A stretch of DNA of 45,525 nt from an uncultured Porphyromonadaceae bacterium (GCA_900548875.1 URMA01000016.1:1-45525), one strand, 5' to 3'; shown: positions 1 through 8,970, counted from the first letter of the stretch. Numbers and translations are program-made. Notes: a model not told the origin generated them from the letters alone.

Positions 1-2
1 AC

Positions 3-1598
3 CACAAGCTGGGCGGCATGACCGGTACGGCCGAGACGGAGGCGTCGGAGTTCTGGAGCATCTACAAACTGGACGTCGTGGTGATCCCGACCAACCGCAA
101 GGTGGTCCGCGACGACCGTCAGGACCTGATCTACAAGACCAAGCGCGAGAAATACAATGCCGTGATCGAAGAGATCGTGAAGCTGGTCGAAGCGGGCCGT
201 CCGGTGCTGGTGGGTACCACGTCGGTCGAGATCTCGGAGTTGCTGAGCCGTATGCTCAAGCTCCGCAACATCAAACATAACGTTCTGAATGCCAAGCAGC
301 ACCAGCTGGAGGCCCAAGTCGTGGCCGAGGCCGGACGTTCGGGACAGGTGACCATTGCGACCAACATGGCCGGCCGCGGTACCGACATCAAGCTCACGCC
401 CGAAGTCAAGCAGGCCGGAGGTCTGGCGATCATCGGCACCGAACGCCACGAAAGCCGCCGTGTGGACCGCCAGCTGCGCGGACGCGCCGGACGTCAGGGC
501 GACCCCGGATCGTCGCAGTTCTTCGTATCGCTCGAAGACGACCTGATGCGTCTGTTCGGTTCGGGCCGCATCGCTTCGATGATGGACCGCATGGGTCTGA
601 AGGAGGGCGAGGTGATTCAGGCCGGCATGATGACCAAGGCCATCGAGCGCGCCCAGAAGAAGGTCGAGGAGAACAACTTCGGCATCCGCAAACGCCTGCT
701 GGAGTACGACGACGTGATGAACTCGCAGCGCGAGGTGATCTACACCCGCCGCCGTCACGCACTCTACGGCGAGCGCATCGAGATCGACCTCAACAACATC
801 ATGTACGACTACGCCGACAATTTCGTGGAGACCAACCGCGGCATCGAGTTCGAGGATTTCCGTTTCGAGCTGATCCGCGAAGTGGCCGTAGAGCCGTCGT
901 TCAGCGAAGAGACCTACGGTTCGGCGAAGCCCGCCGAACTGGTGGAGCTGATCGTCAAAGACCTCAAGGAGACCTATGCACGCCGTGCCAAGGCCGTGGC
1001 CGACACGGTACGCCCCGTCATGGAGCGCATCTACGAGGATAAGAAAGATCAGCTGGATTCGAACATCTACTTCCCGATTACGGACGGCCATCTGGGCTAC
1101 AACGTCCCGGTGAACCTGCTGAAATGCAAGAACACGGACGGCGCGGAGATCTACAAGATATTCTCGAAAGTGGTGATGTTCACCACCATCGACGACGCAT
1201 GGCGCGAGCACCTGCGCGAAATGGACGACCTGCGACAGAGCGTGCAGAACGCCACCTACGAGCAGAAAGACCCGCTGCTGATCTACAAGTTCGAGTCCTT
1301 CGGACTGTTCTCGAAAATGATCATCAAGGTCAACCGCGACGTGCTGGCCATCCTGAACAAGGCCTATATTCCCGTGCGCGACCAGAACGCCGAAGCGGTG
1401 CAGCGCCAGCAGCAGGAGCGCGCCAAGGTCGACGTCAACAAGTTGCAGGCTTCGCGCATGCAGGCGGCGGCGCAGGCAGGACAGCAGGACAAGCAGAAAC
1501 CGATGCCGATGCACGTCGAGAAGAAAGTGGGCCGCAACGATCCCTGCCCCTGCGGAAGCGGCAAGAAATACAAACAGTGCCACGGCAAAGGAATGTAA
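3..1598 (+). CDS. secA: Preprotein translocase ATPase SecA, C-terminal part (first copy, cut by window edge)
   Basis: This is the C-terminal half of SecA, the ATPase motor that drives unfolded preproteins through SecYEG. The frame is already open at base 3, so the true start lies left of the window. Visible are the second helicase domain with motif V (NMAGRGTDIKL) and motif VI (RQLRGRAGRQG), the helical scaffold and wing region, and the zinc-binding tail DPCPCGSGKKYKQCHGKG with its C-x-C and C-H ligands. It is intact to its stop. A second, complete secA lies at 12680-16099. The proteins match closely over the shared part, but this copy has a much shorter Gln-rich linker and clearly higher G+C (bases 601-660 are 38/60 G+C; 15001-15060 in the homologous region of the other copy are 29/60). 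Two canonical SecA genes in one Bacteroidales genome are unexpected. The dCMP deaminase gene starts 7 nt after the stop. Confidence 0.95.
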   Translation, partial: HKLGGMTGTAETEASEFWSIYKLDVVVIPTNRKVVRDDRQDLIYKTKREKYNAVIEEIVKLVEAGRPVLVGTTSVEISELLSRMLKLRNIKHNVLNAKQHQLEAQVVAEAGRSGQVTIATNMAGRGTDIKLTPEVKQAGGLAIIGTERHESRRVDRQLRGRAGRQGDPGSSQFFVSLEDDLMRLFGSGRIASMMDRMGLKEGEVIQAGMMTKAIERAQKKVEENNFGIRKRLLEYDDVMNSQREVIYTRRRHALYGERIEIDLNNIMYDYADNFVETNRGIEFEDFRFELIREVAVEPSFSEETYGSAKPAELVELIVKDLKETYARRAKAVADTVRPVMERIYEDKKDQLDSNIYFPITDGHLGYNVPVNLLKCKNTDGAEIYKIFSKVVMFTTIDDAWREHLREMDDLRQSVQNATYEQKDPLLIYKFESFGLFSKMIIKVNRDVLAILNKAYIPVRDQNAEAVQRQQQERAKVDVNKLQASRMQAAAQAGQQDKQKPMPMHVEKKVGRNDPCPCGSGKKYKQCHGKGM

Positions 1599-1605
1599 AC
1601 CGGCA

Positions 1606-2043
1606 ATGGGCTACAACGAAGAGAAACAACGTCAGCTGGATATCCGCTACCTGCGCATGGCGCGCATCTGGGCGGAGAATTCGTACTGCGTGCGCCGCAA
1701 GGTCGGAGCATTGATCGTCAAGGACAAGATGATCATATCCGACGGTTACAACGGCACGCCTTCGGGCTTCGAGAACATCTGCGAGGATGAAAACGGCCAC
1801 ACCAAATCCTATGTCCTCCACGCCGAAGCCAACGCCATCACCAAGGTCGCCAAAAGCGCCAACAACTGCGACGGCTCGACGCTCTACATCACCGCCGCCC
1901 CCTGCATCGAATGTTCGAAGCTGATCATTCAGGCTGGTATCAAACGGGTGGTGTACTGCGAGGAATACCGCTCGGAAGAGGGACTGAATCTGCTGCGCAA
2001 AGTAGGCATAGAATGCGTCCAGCTCGAAGTGGAAGACTGCTAA
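1606..2043 (+). CDS. dCMP deaminase family protein (ComEB-like)
   Basis: A 145-residue zinc-dependent deaminase of the cytidine/deoxycytidylate deaminase superfamily. Family knowledge: dCMP deaminases convert dCMP to dUMP and feed thymidylate synthesis. The zinc-site motifs are visible as HAEAN (about residues 72-76, with the catalytic Glu) and PCIEC (about 98-102). The N-terminal part carries the usual DIRYLRMARIWAENSYC helix, and the length is normal for the family. The start follows the SecA stop with only 7 nt between, so the two are probably co-transcribed. Composition matches the high-G+C SecA fragment. Assignment to the family is firm. Whether dCMP is the real substrate is inferred from family membership. 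Confidence 0.88.
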   Translation: MGYNEEKQRQLDIRYLRMARIWAENSYCVRRKVGALIVKDKMIISDGYNGTPSGFENICEDENGHTKSYVLHAEANAITKVAKSANNCDGSTLYITAAPCIECSKLIIQAGIKRVVYCEEYRSEEGLNLLRKVGIECVQLEVEDC

Positions 2044-2048
2044 TCGGA

Positions 2049-2483
2049 ATGAGAATGAAACCGGCGGTGATTCTGCTGACATGCCTCTATTGCTGGCTCC
2101 CCGCAGCCGGACAGGCTCCTGCGCAGGACGCGGTGGGCAAAGTGCTGCTCGCGACACCGCCCGCACTTCCCGAATATGTCTACTGCGAAATCAGCGGGTA
2201 CAAAGGAGCGGGACGCAACGGCATTTATGTCGCATTCGATTTCGGGCAGCCTATGACGAAAAAGAACCGTCTCATAACAGATGCCGGAGGACGTGCGATC
2301 ACGTTCAACTCGTGCATCGACGCATTGAACTACATGGTATGCCGCGGCTGGGAATTCGTGCAGGCTTATGCGGCGGGCGAAGACAATGATTTCAGCTGCA
2401 TGCTGCTGCGAATGCCGACATCGAAGATGAGCGCCGCACAACGGCAGGTTATGCTCGAAGCAACGATGAAAACGGGCGAGTAA
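2049..2483 (+). CDS. Small secreted protein of unknown function
   Basis: I do not recognise this 144-residue protein. It starts with a clear signal peptide: charged MRMK, a hydrophobic stretch (VILLTCLYCWLPAAG), then a likely cleavage near GQA. The mature part is about 120 residues with several aromatic and Cys residues (YVYCEISGYKG, FNSCIDAL, MVCRGWEFV, FSCMLL), so disulfides are possible. The start at 2049 was chosen because the in-frame Met immediately precedes the signal peptide and lies 5 nt after the deaminase stop; a longer reading would overlap that gene. It is the last gene of the secA-deaminase run, and a strong terminator hairpin follows. Product name beyond 'secreted protein' is not supported. 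Confidence 0.75.
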   Translation: MRMKPAVILLTCLYCWLPAAGQAPAQDAVGKVLLATPPALPEYVYCEISGYKGAGRNGIYVAFDFGQPMTKKNRLITDAGGRAITFNSCIDALNYMVCRGWEFVQAYAAGEDNDFSCMLLRMPTSKMSAAQRQVMLEATMKTGE

Positions 2484-2518
2484 ACGGATACGGTTCAATT
2501 TTTCTGCATGTTTTATAT

Positions 2519-2546
2519 AAGGAGTCCCCGCGACTCCTTATTTTTG
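2519..2546 (+). terminator. Rho-independent terminator after the secA-deaminase run
   Basis: An 8-bp stem (AAGGAGTC / GACTCCTT) with a CCCGC loop is followed by ATTTTTG. It closes the first transcription unit, 36 nt after the stop of the small secreted protein. Confidence 0.85.
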
Positions 2547-2740
2547 TAATTCCGCCGGGCGGCGGACGGTCCCAGATGTCTCCGAGAACGGCCTTCCCCT
2601 TGACAAGCGTTTCGAGCGGCATTCCGGCAAATGTTCCGACGACTATTCCCACAAGCGTTTCCGGTATGTTCGGACCGGGATTTGCATTTCCCGGAAAGAA
2701 TCATTACTTTTAAGGTATAAACCACTAAAACCGCATCGGT

Positions 2741-3475
2741 ATGAAACGCATCGTCATCGTCGGAGCGACATCGGGCATCGGACTCGAAGTCGCAAAACTC
2801 TGTATTCAGGCGGGTTGGCAGATCGGGGCCGCAGGCCGGCGCGAGGAGGCGCTCGAAAAGCTCCGCACCCAAGCTCCGGACCTGATCGTGACCGAATCGC
2901 TGGACATCACGCGCGACGATGCGCCCGAACATCTGTCACGCCTGATCGACAAGCTGGGCGGAATGGACATTTACCTGCACTGTTCGGGCATCGGGAAACG
3001 CAACACCGAGCTGCATCCCGACATCGAGATCGACACCCTGCGCACCAACGGCGAAGGGTTCGTGCGCATGGTTACGGCGGCTTTCGGCTATTTCCGCGCT
3101 CACGGCGGCGGGCATCTGGCCGTCATCAGTTCGATCGCAGGCACCAAAGGACTCGGCAGCGCACCGGCCTACTCGGCCACCAAACGCATGCAGAACACCT
3201 ACATCGACGCACTGGCGCAGTTGGCGCATATGGAGAAGCTGAATATCCGCTTTACGGACATCCGTCCGGGATTTGTCGACACAGACCTTCTGAAATCCGG
3301 AAAATACCCGTTGCTGATGAAGCCCGACTACGTGGCACGCCGCATCGTGAAGGCCGTCGAACGCAAACGCCGCGTGGCAGTCATCGACTGGAAATACCGC
3401 ATCGTTGTGGCCCTGTGGAAAATGATTCCCCGCTGCATCTGGGAACGAATGAACGTAAGAAACAAATCAAAATAG
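2741..3475 (+). CDS. Short-chain dehydrogenase/reductase (SDR)
   Basis: A 244-residue classical SDR, an NAD(P)-dependent oxidoreductase with a Rossmann fold. The cofactor-binding motif GATSGIG lies at residues 8-14, the structural N-rich region reads HCSGIGK, the catalytic Ser is in SSIAG (about 130), and the active-site YxxxK is YSATK (about 146-150). PG motif (RPGFVDTDL) follows. The substrate cannot be told from sequence. The last four residues (RNKSK) are followed by AT-rich sequence that differs from the body of the gene, and the next gene begins 9 nt after the stop. The body is as G+C-rich as block A (3121-3180 is 39/60 G+C), whereas the next gene is not (3841-3900 is 33/60), so the C-terminus may lie at a sequence junction. 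Confidence 0.9.
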   Translation: MKRIVIVGATSGIGLEVAKLCIQAGWQIGAAGRREEALEKLRTQAPDLIVTESLDITRDDAPEHLSRLIDKLGGMDIYLHCSGIGKRNTELHPDIEIDTLRTNGEGFVRMVTAAFGYFRAHGGGHLAVISSIAGTKGLGSAPAYSATKRMQNTYIDALAQLAHMEKLNIRFTDIRPGFVDTDLLKSGKYPLLMKPDYVARRIVKAVERKRRVAVIDWKYRIVVALWKMIPRCIWERMNVRNKSK

Positions 3476-3484
3476 AAACTACCA

Positions 3485-6400
3485 ATGAAAAAAACTTTCA
3501 CAAGCATTGCGCTCGGACTGGCAGCCCTGTCGGCCGGTGCAACTACTCCGCTCTGGATGCGCGACGTGCAGATTTCGCCCGACGGCAGCCAGATTGTATT
3601 CTCCTATAAAGGTGATATCTACAAAGTGGAGGCAAACGGAGGTCAAGCCGTGCGCCTCACGACACAAGATTCCTATGAAAGTTCACCGGTATGGTCGCCC
3701 GACGGCAAGCTGATTGCCTTTGCCAGCGACCGCCACGGCAACGCCGACATATTCGTCATGCCGGCTGAAGGCGGACCGGCCACACGCCTCACCCGCCACT
3801 CAGCCAGCGAAAAGCCCTGGACTTTCTCCAACGACGGGACCAAAGTGCTCTTCTCAGCATCGATTCAGGACCCGGCAAAGAGCGCACTTTTCCCGACCAG
3901 TGCCATGACAGAACTCTACAGCGTGGCTTTGGACGGCGGAAAAGTGGAACAAGTGCTGGGCACTCCGGCTGAAATGGTCAATTTCAACAAGGCAGGCGAC
4001 ACCATGCTCTATCAGGACCAAAAGGGTTTTGAAGACGAATGGCGCAAACACCACACATCGTCCATCACCCGCGACATCTGGATGCTCGACGTAGCGACAG
4101 GCAAACAAACGAACCTCACCAACCGTCCGGGCGAGGACCGCAACCCGGTATTTGCCGCCGACGGGAAAACCGTCTACTTCCTCAGCGAACGCAACAGAGG
4201 CTCGATGAACGTTTATTCTTTCCCGCTGAATGCTCCGGAAAAGGCAACAGCCGTCACGGCATTCTCCACTCACCCCGTACGCTTTCTGTCCGTGGCTGAA
4301 AACGGCACACTCTGCTTCACCTACGACGGAGCCATCTACACACAGCCCAACGGAAGCACCCCGAAAATGGTCGACATTGATGTTGTGGCCGACGATGAAA
4401 ATATTCCTGCGTCCCTCAGCTACTCGCGTGGAGCAACGGGAGCGTCCGTATCTCCCGATGGCAAGCAAGTAGCGTTTGTAGTGCGCGGCAATGTGTTTGT
4501 CACCTCCGTCGAGTACGGAACAACAAAACAGATATCCGACACTCCGGAAGCGGAAGCCGGCGTAGAATTCGGAACGGACAACCGCTCGCTTGTCTATGCC
4601 AGCGAACGCGACGGTGCATGGAACATCTATACCGCAAAAATTCTCCGCGACGACGACCTCAACTTCCCGAACGCCACGCTGATTGAGGAAACGGCTCTCT
4701 TCCCTGCCGACACCATCAACCGCGAAGTACCGAAGTTCTCGCCCGACGGCAAGGAAATCGCCTATATCGAAAACGACACCAAACTGATGGTCTACAATAC
4801 GGAAAGCAAGACCGTACGCCAGGTGACCGACGGCTCACTCTGGTACAGCGGCGCTTTCAACTACGAATGGTCGCCCGACGGTAAATGGTTCACGCTCGAA
4901 ATCATCGGCAACGGCCACGACCCGTACTCCGACATCGCCATCGTGAAAGCCGACGGAAAGAGCCAGCCGGTGAACATCACCAACAGCGGATATTTCAACA
5001 TGATGCCGCACTGGGTGCTCGACGGCAACGCCATCCTGTTCATGACCGACCGCTACGGTATGCGCAGCCACGCTTCGTGGGGTTCGCTCAACGACGTGAT
5101 GCTCGTATTCCTCAACCAGGATGCTTTCGACAAATACCGCCTGAACAAGGAGGACTACGAACTCCTGAAGGAACTGGAAAAGGAACAGGCCAACGCCAAG
5201 AAGGCTGCCGACGAAAAGGCTGACAAGAAAAACAAAAAGAAAAAAGACAAGAAAAAGGAAGATACTGAAGAAAAGGAATCGAACGACATCAAAGTGGAAC
5301 TCGACGGCATCGAGGACCGCATCGTCCGTGTAACCCCGAACTCTTCCGACATTGCCGATGCCATTATCGACAAGGACGGCGAAACGCTGTTCTATCTGTC
5401 GGCTTTCGAAGGCGGCTACGACCTTTGGAAACACGACCTACGCGAAAAGGAAACAAGTCTGCTGAAAAAGCTCGACACTTCATGGGCTGGCCTTCAGCTC
5501 GACAAGGACGGCGACAACCTCTTCATCCTCGGCAGCACGTTCCAGAAAATGAGCGTAGCCGGCGAAAAGCTGGAACGCATCAACTATAATGCGGAAATGG
5601 AACTAGACCTGGCAAAAGAACGCAAATACATGTTCGACCACGTTTGCCGTCAGGAAGCCCGCTATTTCTACAGCAAGGGAATGCACGGAGTAAACTGGAA
5701 ACAGATGACAGCCGACTACCGCAAATTCATGCCTCATATCAACAACAACTATGATTTCGCCGAACTATTGAGCGAAATGTTGGGCGAACTGAACGTGTCG
5801 CACACAGGCGGACGTTTCCGTCCGAAAGCTTCAGGCGACGCTACTGCCAATCTCGGCCTGCTCTATAATTGGGACTACAAAGGCGAAGGTGTGGAAGTAG
5901 CTGAAATCGTGGAATACGGACCTTTCGACCGCGCTACTACAAAGGTAAAGCCGGGCAGTGTCATCGAACGCATCAACGGCAAGGACGTAACTTGCGATGC
6001 CGACCTCTATACCCTGCTCGACATGCAAGCCGACACAAAGACACTCGTTTCCTTCTGCAATCCGGAAACCGGTGAACGCTGGGACGAAGTGGTGAAACCA
6101 ATCAGCAACGGAGCATTCAGCAGTCTGCTCTACAACCGTTGGGTAAAACAGCGCGCCGCCGATGTCAAGAAATGGTCAAACGGCCGTCTGGGCTACGTGC
6201 ATATCGAATCGATGGACGATGCAAGTTTCCGCACCATCTATTCCGACCTTCTCGGCAAATACAACAAATGTGAAGGCGTGGTCATCGACACCCGTTTCAA
6301 CGGCGGTGGCCGTCTGCATGAGGACATCGAAGTGCTGTTCAGCGGAGAAAAATATCTCACTCAAGAAATCCGCGGACGTGATGCATGCGACATGCCAAGC

Positions 6401-6745
6401 CGCAGATGGAACAAACCGTCCATCATGCTTCAGTGCGAAGCCAACTATTCCAACGCACACGGCACCCCTTGGGTATACAAGTACAAGAAGCTGGGCAAGC
6501 TCGTCGGAGCACCCGTTCCGGGAACAATGACCAGCGTTTCATGGGAACGCCTGCAGGATCCGACACTGATTTTCGGTATTCCCGTCATCGGTTACCGCAC
6601 TGCCGAAGGAACGTATCTTGAAAACAGCCAGCTCGACCCGGATATCCTCGTGTTGAACTCGCCGGAAACCATTGTCACCGGCGAAGACACTCAGCTCCGC
6701 ACAGCAGTAGAAGAGTTGCTGAAAGAAATCGACAGCAAAAAGTAA
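3485..6745 (+). CDS. Tricorn-type S41 peptidase with beta-propeller and PDZ domains
   Basis: A 1,086-residue exported protease of the tricorn family, which degrades oligopeptides. A signal peptide (first ~20 residues, ending near SAGA) precedes two WD40/TolB-like propeller regions with repeated SPDGK-type motifs (about 30-560). Then come a Lys-rich low-complexity segment (about 575-605), a second propeller piece, the tricorn core, a PDZ domain and the S41 protease fold. By comparison with archaeal tricorn the catalytic set is S772-H773 (NVSHTGG), the nucleophile S989 (NYSNAHG) and E1046 (TYLENSQ). The residue after the nucleophile is Asn where archaeal tricorn has Asp. No promoter box fits in the short gap before the gene, so either it is read from the SDR gene or its native upstream region is missing. 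A strong terminator follows. Confidence 0.9.
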   Translation: MKKTFTSIALGLAALSAGATTPLWMRDVQISPDGSQIVFSYKGDIYKVEANGGQAVRLTTQDSYESSPVWSPDGKLIAFASDRHGNADIFVMPAEGGPATRLTRHSASEKPWTFSNDGTKVLFSASIQDPAKSALFPTSAMTELYSVALDGGKVEQVLGTPAEMVNFNKAGDTMLYQDQKGFEDEWRKHHTSSITRDIWMLDVATGKQTNLTNRPGEDRNPVFAADGKTVYFLSERNRGSMNVYSFPLNAPEKATAVTAFSTHPVRFLSVAENGTLCFTYDGAIYTQPNGSTPKMVDIDVVADDENIPASLSYSRGATGASVSPDGKQVAFVVRGNVFVTSVEYGTTKQISDTPEAEAGVEFGTDNRSLVYASERDGAWNIYTAKILRDDDLNFPNATLIEETALFPADTINREVPKFSPDGKEIAYIENDTKLMVYNTESKTVRQVTDGSLWYSGAFNYEWSPDGKWFTLEIIGNGHDPYSDIAIVKADGKSQPVNITNSGYFNMMPHWVLDGNAILFMTDRYGMRSHASWGSLNDVMLVFLNQDAFDKYRLNKEDYELLKELEKEQANAKKAADEKADKKNKKKKDKKKEDTEEKESNDIKVELDGIEDRIVRVTPNSSDIADAIIDKDGETLFYLSAFEGGYDLWKHDLREKETSLLKKLDTSWAGLQLDKDGDNLFILGSTFQKMSVAGEKLERINYNAEMELDLAKERKYMFDHVCRQEARYFYSKGMHGVNWKQMTADYRKFMPHINNNYDFAELLSEMLGELNVSHTGGRFRPKASGDATANLGLLYNWDYKGEGVEVAEIVEYGPFDRATTKVKPGSVIERINGKDVTCDADLYTLLDMQADTKTLVSFCNPETGERWDEVVKPISNGAFSSLLYNRWVKQRAADVKKWSNGRLGYVHIESMDDASFRTIYSDLLGKYNKCEGVVIDTRFNGGGRLHEDIEVLFSGEKYLTQEIRGRDACDMPSRRWNKPSIMLQCEANYSNAHGTPWVYKYKKLGKLVGAPVPGTMTSVSWERLQDPTLIFGIPVIGYRTAEGTYLENSQLDPDILVLNSPETIVTGEDTQLRTAVEELLKEIDSKK

Positions 6746-6772
6746 GCACACGGCTATCATCCGTATAGACCA

Positions 6773-6809
6773 CGGCGGCAAGGTTTCAGTGACCTTGCCG
6801 CCGTTTTTT
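6773..6809 (+). terminator. Terminator after the tricorn-type protease
   Basis: A 12-bp perfect stem (CGGCGGCAAGGT / ACCTTGCCGCCG) with a 7-nt loop, followed by six T. It lies 27 nt after the protease stop. Confidence 0.93.
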
Positions 6810-6875
6810 AAAACTCAAATCGGACTTTTTGAAAAAAATACCACAGTTGACTTACGGAATGAGTCAGGTTTTGCA

Positions 6876-6883
6876 TACCTTTG
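6876..6883 (+). promoter_or_regulatory. -7 promoter box of the WYL regulator
   Basis: TACCTTTG fits the Bacteroidota TAnnTTTG box and lies 26 nt before the ATG at 6910. It falls inside the longer reading frame that begins at 6829, which argues for the downstream start. A matching upstream TTG at the usual spacing is not evident. Confidence 0.6.
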
Positions 6884-6909
6884 CCTGCAACCGACAAAAC
6901 AAAGAAAAC

Positions 6910-7833
6910 ATGACCACACTGGAGAAGTACGTTTGGATTGTAAGCGCCCTGTATCGTGCCGGCGACAAGGGCCTGTCGCTGAAAGAGCTCAACGAAAAAT
7001 GGATACGTGACGAAAATATCAGCAACGGCGAACCGCTGCCCCGACAGACATTTGACCGCTGGAAAGGCAACATACTGATGAGTCTGGGCGTAGATATTGA
7101 CTGCCGCCGCAAAGGCGGCTACCGCTACCATATCGCCAACCCCGACAGCCTGAAAAACGGCGAACTGAGCCGCTGGTTGCTCGACACGTTCGCCACAGCC
7201 CACTCGCTCTCGCACAGCACTGCACTGAAGGACCGCATACTCGTGGACGACATTCCGTCGAGCCACGACTTCCTGACCGACATCATTGCAGCCATGAACG
7301 AGAACCGCATCATAGAGATAACCCACCAGAGTTTCCACCGCGATGCGCCCAGCACCTTTCCCGTAGCGCCCTATTGCCTGCGAATGTTCCAACGCCGTTG
7401 GTATCTGCTGGGAAAAAGCATCAACGACGAGCGAATCCGGCTATACGGACTTGACCGCGTGATGAAAGTGGAGATGACCGACAATACATTCACCCTGCCT
7501 GAAGACTTTGACGCCAAGGAATATTTCGCCAACTCGTTCGGAGTTATCGTGGGTGTCGACATCCCGGTACAGCGAATTGTCATACGTGTACAATCACCCC
7601 ACCAATACTACATGCGCACCTTGCCTCTTCATAAATCCCAGAAAGTGCTGTCAGCCAACAGCGACCACGCCGATTTTGAACTGACACTCCGCCCCACCTA
7701 TGACTTCTGTATGGAACTCCTCCGTGCCGGCGACATGATAGAGGTTTTGGAACCCGAATCCCTCCGCCACGAAATGTACACCCTGGCTAAAAACATCTGC
7801 GATATTTACCGAAACGACGAAAAGACCCCATAA
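6910..7833 (+). CDS. WYL-domain transcriptional regulator
   Basis: A 307-residue regulator with an N-terminal winged helix (TTLEKYVWIVSALYRAG, then LPRQTFDRWKGNI as a likely recognition helix) and a WYL ligand-sensing domain in the second half. The domain is recognisable from RRWYLLGKS (the W-Y-L signature) and the RLYGLDRV strand. Family knowledge: WYL domains bind small ligands or nucleic acid and often control phage defence or stress genes. The ATG at 6910 was preferred to 6829 because a promoter box sits between them and homologous proteins begin with a short helix like this one. It stands alone between two terminators and faces apbE, so its target is not indicated by context. Confidence 0.88.
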   Translation: MTTLEKYVWIVSALYRAGDKGLSLKELNEKWIRDENISNGEPLPRQTFDRWKGNILMSLGVDIDCRRKGGYRYHIANPDSLKNGELSRWLLDTFATAHSLSHSTALKDRILVDDIPSSHDFLTDIIAAMNENRIIEITHQSFHRDAPSTFPVAPYCLRMFQRRWYLLGKSINDERIRLYGLDRVMKVEMTDNTFTLPEDFDAKEYFANSFGVIVGVDIPVQRIVIRVQSPHQYYMRTLPLHKSQKVLSANSDHADFELTLRPTYDFCMELLRAGDMIEVLEPESLRHEMYTLAKNICDIYRNDEKTP

Positions 7834-7835
7834 AA

Positions 7836-7875
7836 CGAAGCGGCGCAGTCAATCGACCACGCCGCTTCGCTTATT
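7836..7875. terminator. Bidirectional terminator between the WYL regulator and apbE
   Basis: A 10-bp stem (CGAAGCGGCG / CGCCGCTTCG) with A-rich sequence on one side and CTTATTAT on the other. It serves the convergent genes on both sides. Confidence 0.8.
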
Positions 7876-7897
7876 ATATCATGTGTCCAACAAAAAA

Positions 7898-8935
7898 CTA
7901 TTTCACCAATTTTCGGAAGCGTTCGTTCTGCCAAATTTTATGCGTGCCATTGCTGTCGGCGAGAATCAGCATTACGGCGAGCGAATTGTTTTTCTCTATC
8001 AGTTTCTTCGACTGTTCGAAACCCATCACCATAAAGGATGTGGCATAGGCATCGGCCGACATACAGTCGGGGGCTACCACCGTTGCGCTCAGCACATCCG
8101 ACTGCACAGGCAGTCCCGTGGCAGGACTGATGGTATGTGCATAGCGGCGGCCTTCGGCATCCACCTTATAATTACGGTAATTGCCCGATGTGGCGATACC
8201 GCAGCCGGAAACGGAAATCACTTCCGCCGACTCATGAACCACCGAATCGGCGGAAACCACCGGCTTGTCGACGGGAACAACCCATTTTTCACCTTGAGGA
8301 TTTTTCCCTTTCGCAACAATCTCCCCGCCGATTTCCACCAAATAATTCTCAATGCCGTTTCGCTCCAGCATCCGGCCAACTTCATCGCTGCCCATACCTT
8401 TGGCAATAGCACTGAAATTGAAGGTAATGCGGGGGTCGTCCTTCACCAACCGATTTCCCTGCAAATGAGTTTTTCCGATACCCACGAACTGCATGATAGA
8501 ATCTATAGCCAAAGCATCAGGCAACTGCTCGTGCTTGTAGCCGAAGCCCCAGGCATTGACAAGCGGCGAGACAGTGGGATCGAACGCCCCATTGCTCTCC
8601 CGATTGACTTCGACCGACCGCAGATACACTTTCTTGAGCAGTTCGTCGACCGTATCCGTCCTATTCTCGTTCAAGGCCGTCACCAGTGACTCCTTATTAA
8701 AAGGCGACACGCTCAGCTCCACCCTTCGGAAAACCGTCAGAATGGAATCCGACAAATCCGCATTGCCCCAATATTTTATATTGTATTCCGTGTTCCACAC
8801 CACACCCGACTGCTGAAACCACTTGTCTTTTTCCGGCTTCAGCCAAAACAGCACGACCAGTCCGACTATTCCCAAAAAAGCCAGAATAAAAGCACGCCTG
8901 CGCTGTCTGTTTTCGTTATTTGCATTCATTGGCAT
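7898..8935 (-). CDS. apbE: FAD:protein FMN transferase (ApbE)
   Basis: A 345-residue ApbE-family protein. Family knowledge: it transfers FMN from FAD onto Thr residues of flavoproteins such as Na+-NQR and Rnf subunits on the outer face of the membrane. One N-terminal membrane segment follows a basic stretch (QRRR, then AFILAFLGIVGLVVLFWL), so it is anchored with the catalytic part outside. Family motifs seen: SPFNKES, FDPTVSPLVNAWGFG, FNFSAIAKGMGSDEV, EIGGEIVAKG, and the metal-site region YAHTISPATGLPV followed by MSADAYATSFMVMG. The start at 8935 (MPMNANN) was chosen because a promoter box lies 27 nt upstream; 8929 is also possible. It is a single-gene unit; no rnf or nqr genes are adjacent, although an rseC gene lies at 44127. 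Confidence 0.92.
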   Translation of the reverse strand: MPMNANNENRQRRRAFILAFLGIVGLVVLFWLKPEKDKWFQQSGVVWNTEYNIKYWGNADLSDSILTVFRRVELSVSPFNKESLVTALNENRTDTVDELLKKVYLRSVEVNRESNGAFDPTVSPLVNAWGFGYKHEQLPDALAIDSIMQFVGIGKTHLQGNRLVKDDPRITFNFSAIAKGMGSDEVGRMLERNGIENYLVEIGGEIVAKGKNPQGEKWVVPVDKPVVSADSVVHESAEVISVSGCGIATSGNYRNYKVDAEGRRYAHTISPATGLPVQSDVLSATVVAPDCMSADAYATSFMVMGFEQSKKLIEKNNSLAVMLILADSNGTHKIWQNERFRKLVK

Positions 8936-8962
8936 TCTTTTTTTATCAAAACCTATAGTATA

Positions 8963-8970
8963 CAAATGTA
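8963..8970 (-). promoter_or_regulatory. -7 promoter box of apbE
   Basis: Reads TACATTTG on the minus strand, 27 nt before the chosen ATG, which supports starting at 8935/8929 rather than at the longer frame's ATG at 8983. Confidence 0.6.

Noticed and set aside
3..1598. First SecA as an accessory SecA2
   Set aside because: It keeps the canonical zinc-binding tail and the usual length of the C-terminal half, and lies next to housekeeping genes; an origin in another genome fits better.
7883..8689. 268-codon frame on the plus strand opposite apbE
   Set aside because: It lies antisense to a firmly identified gene and begins inside the terminator region.
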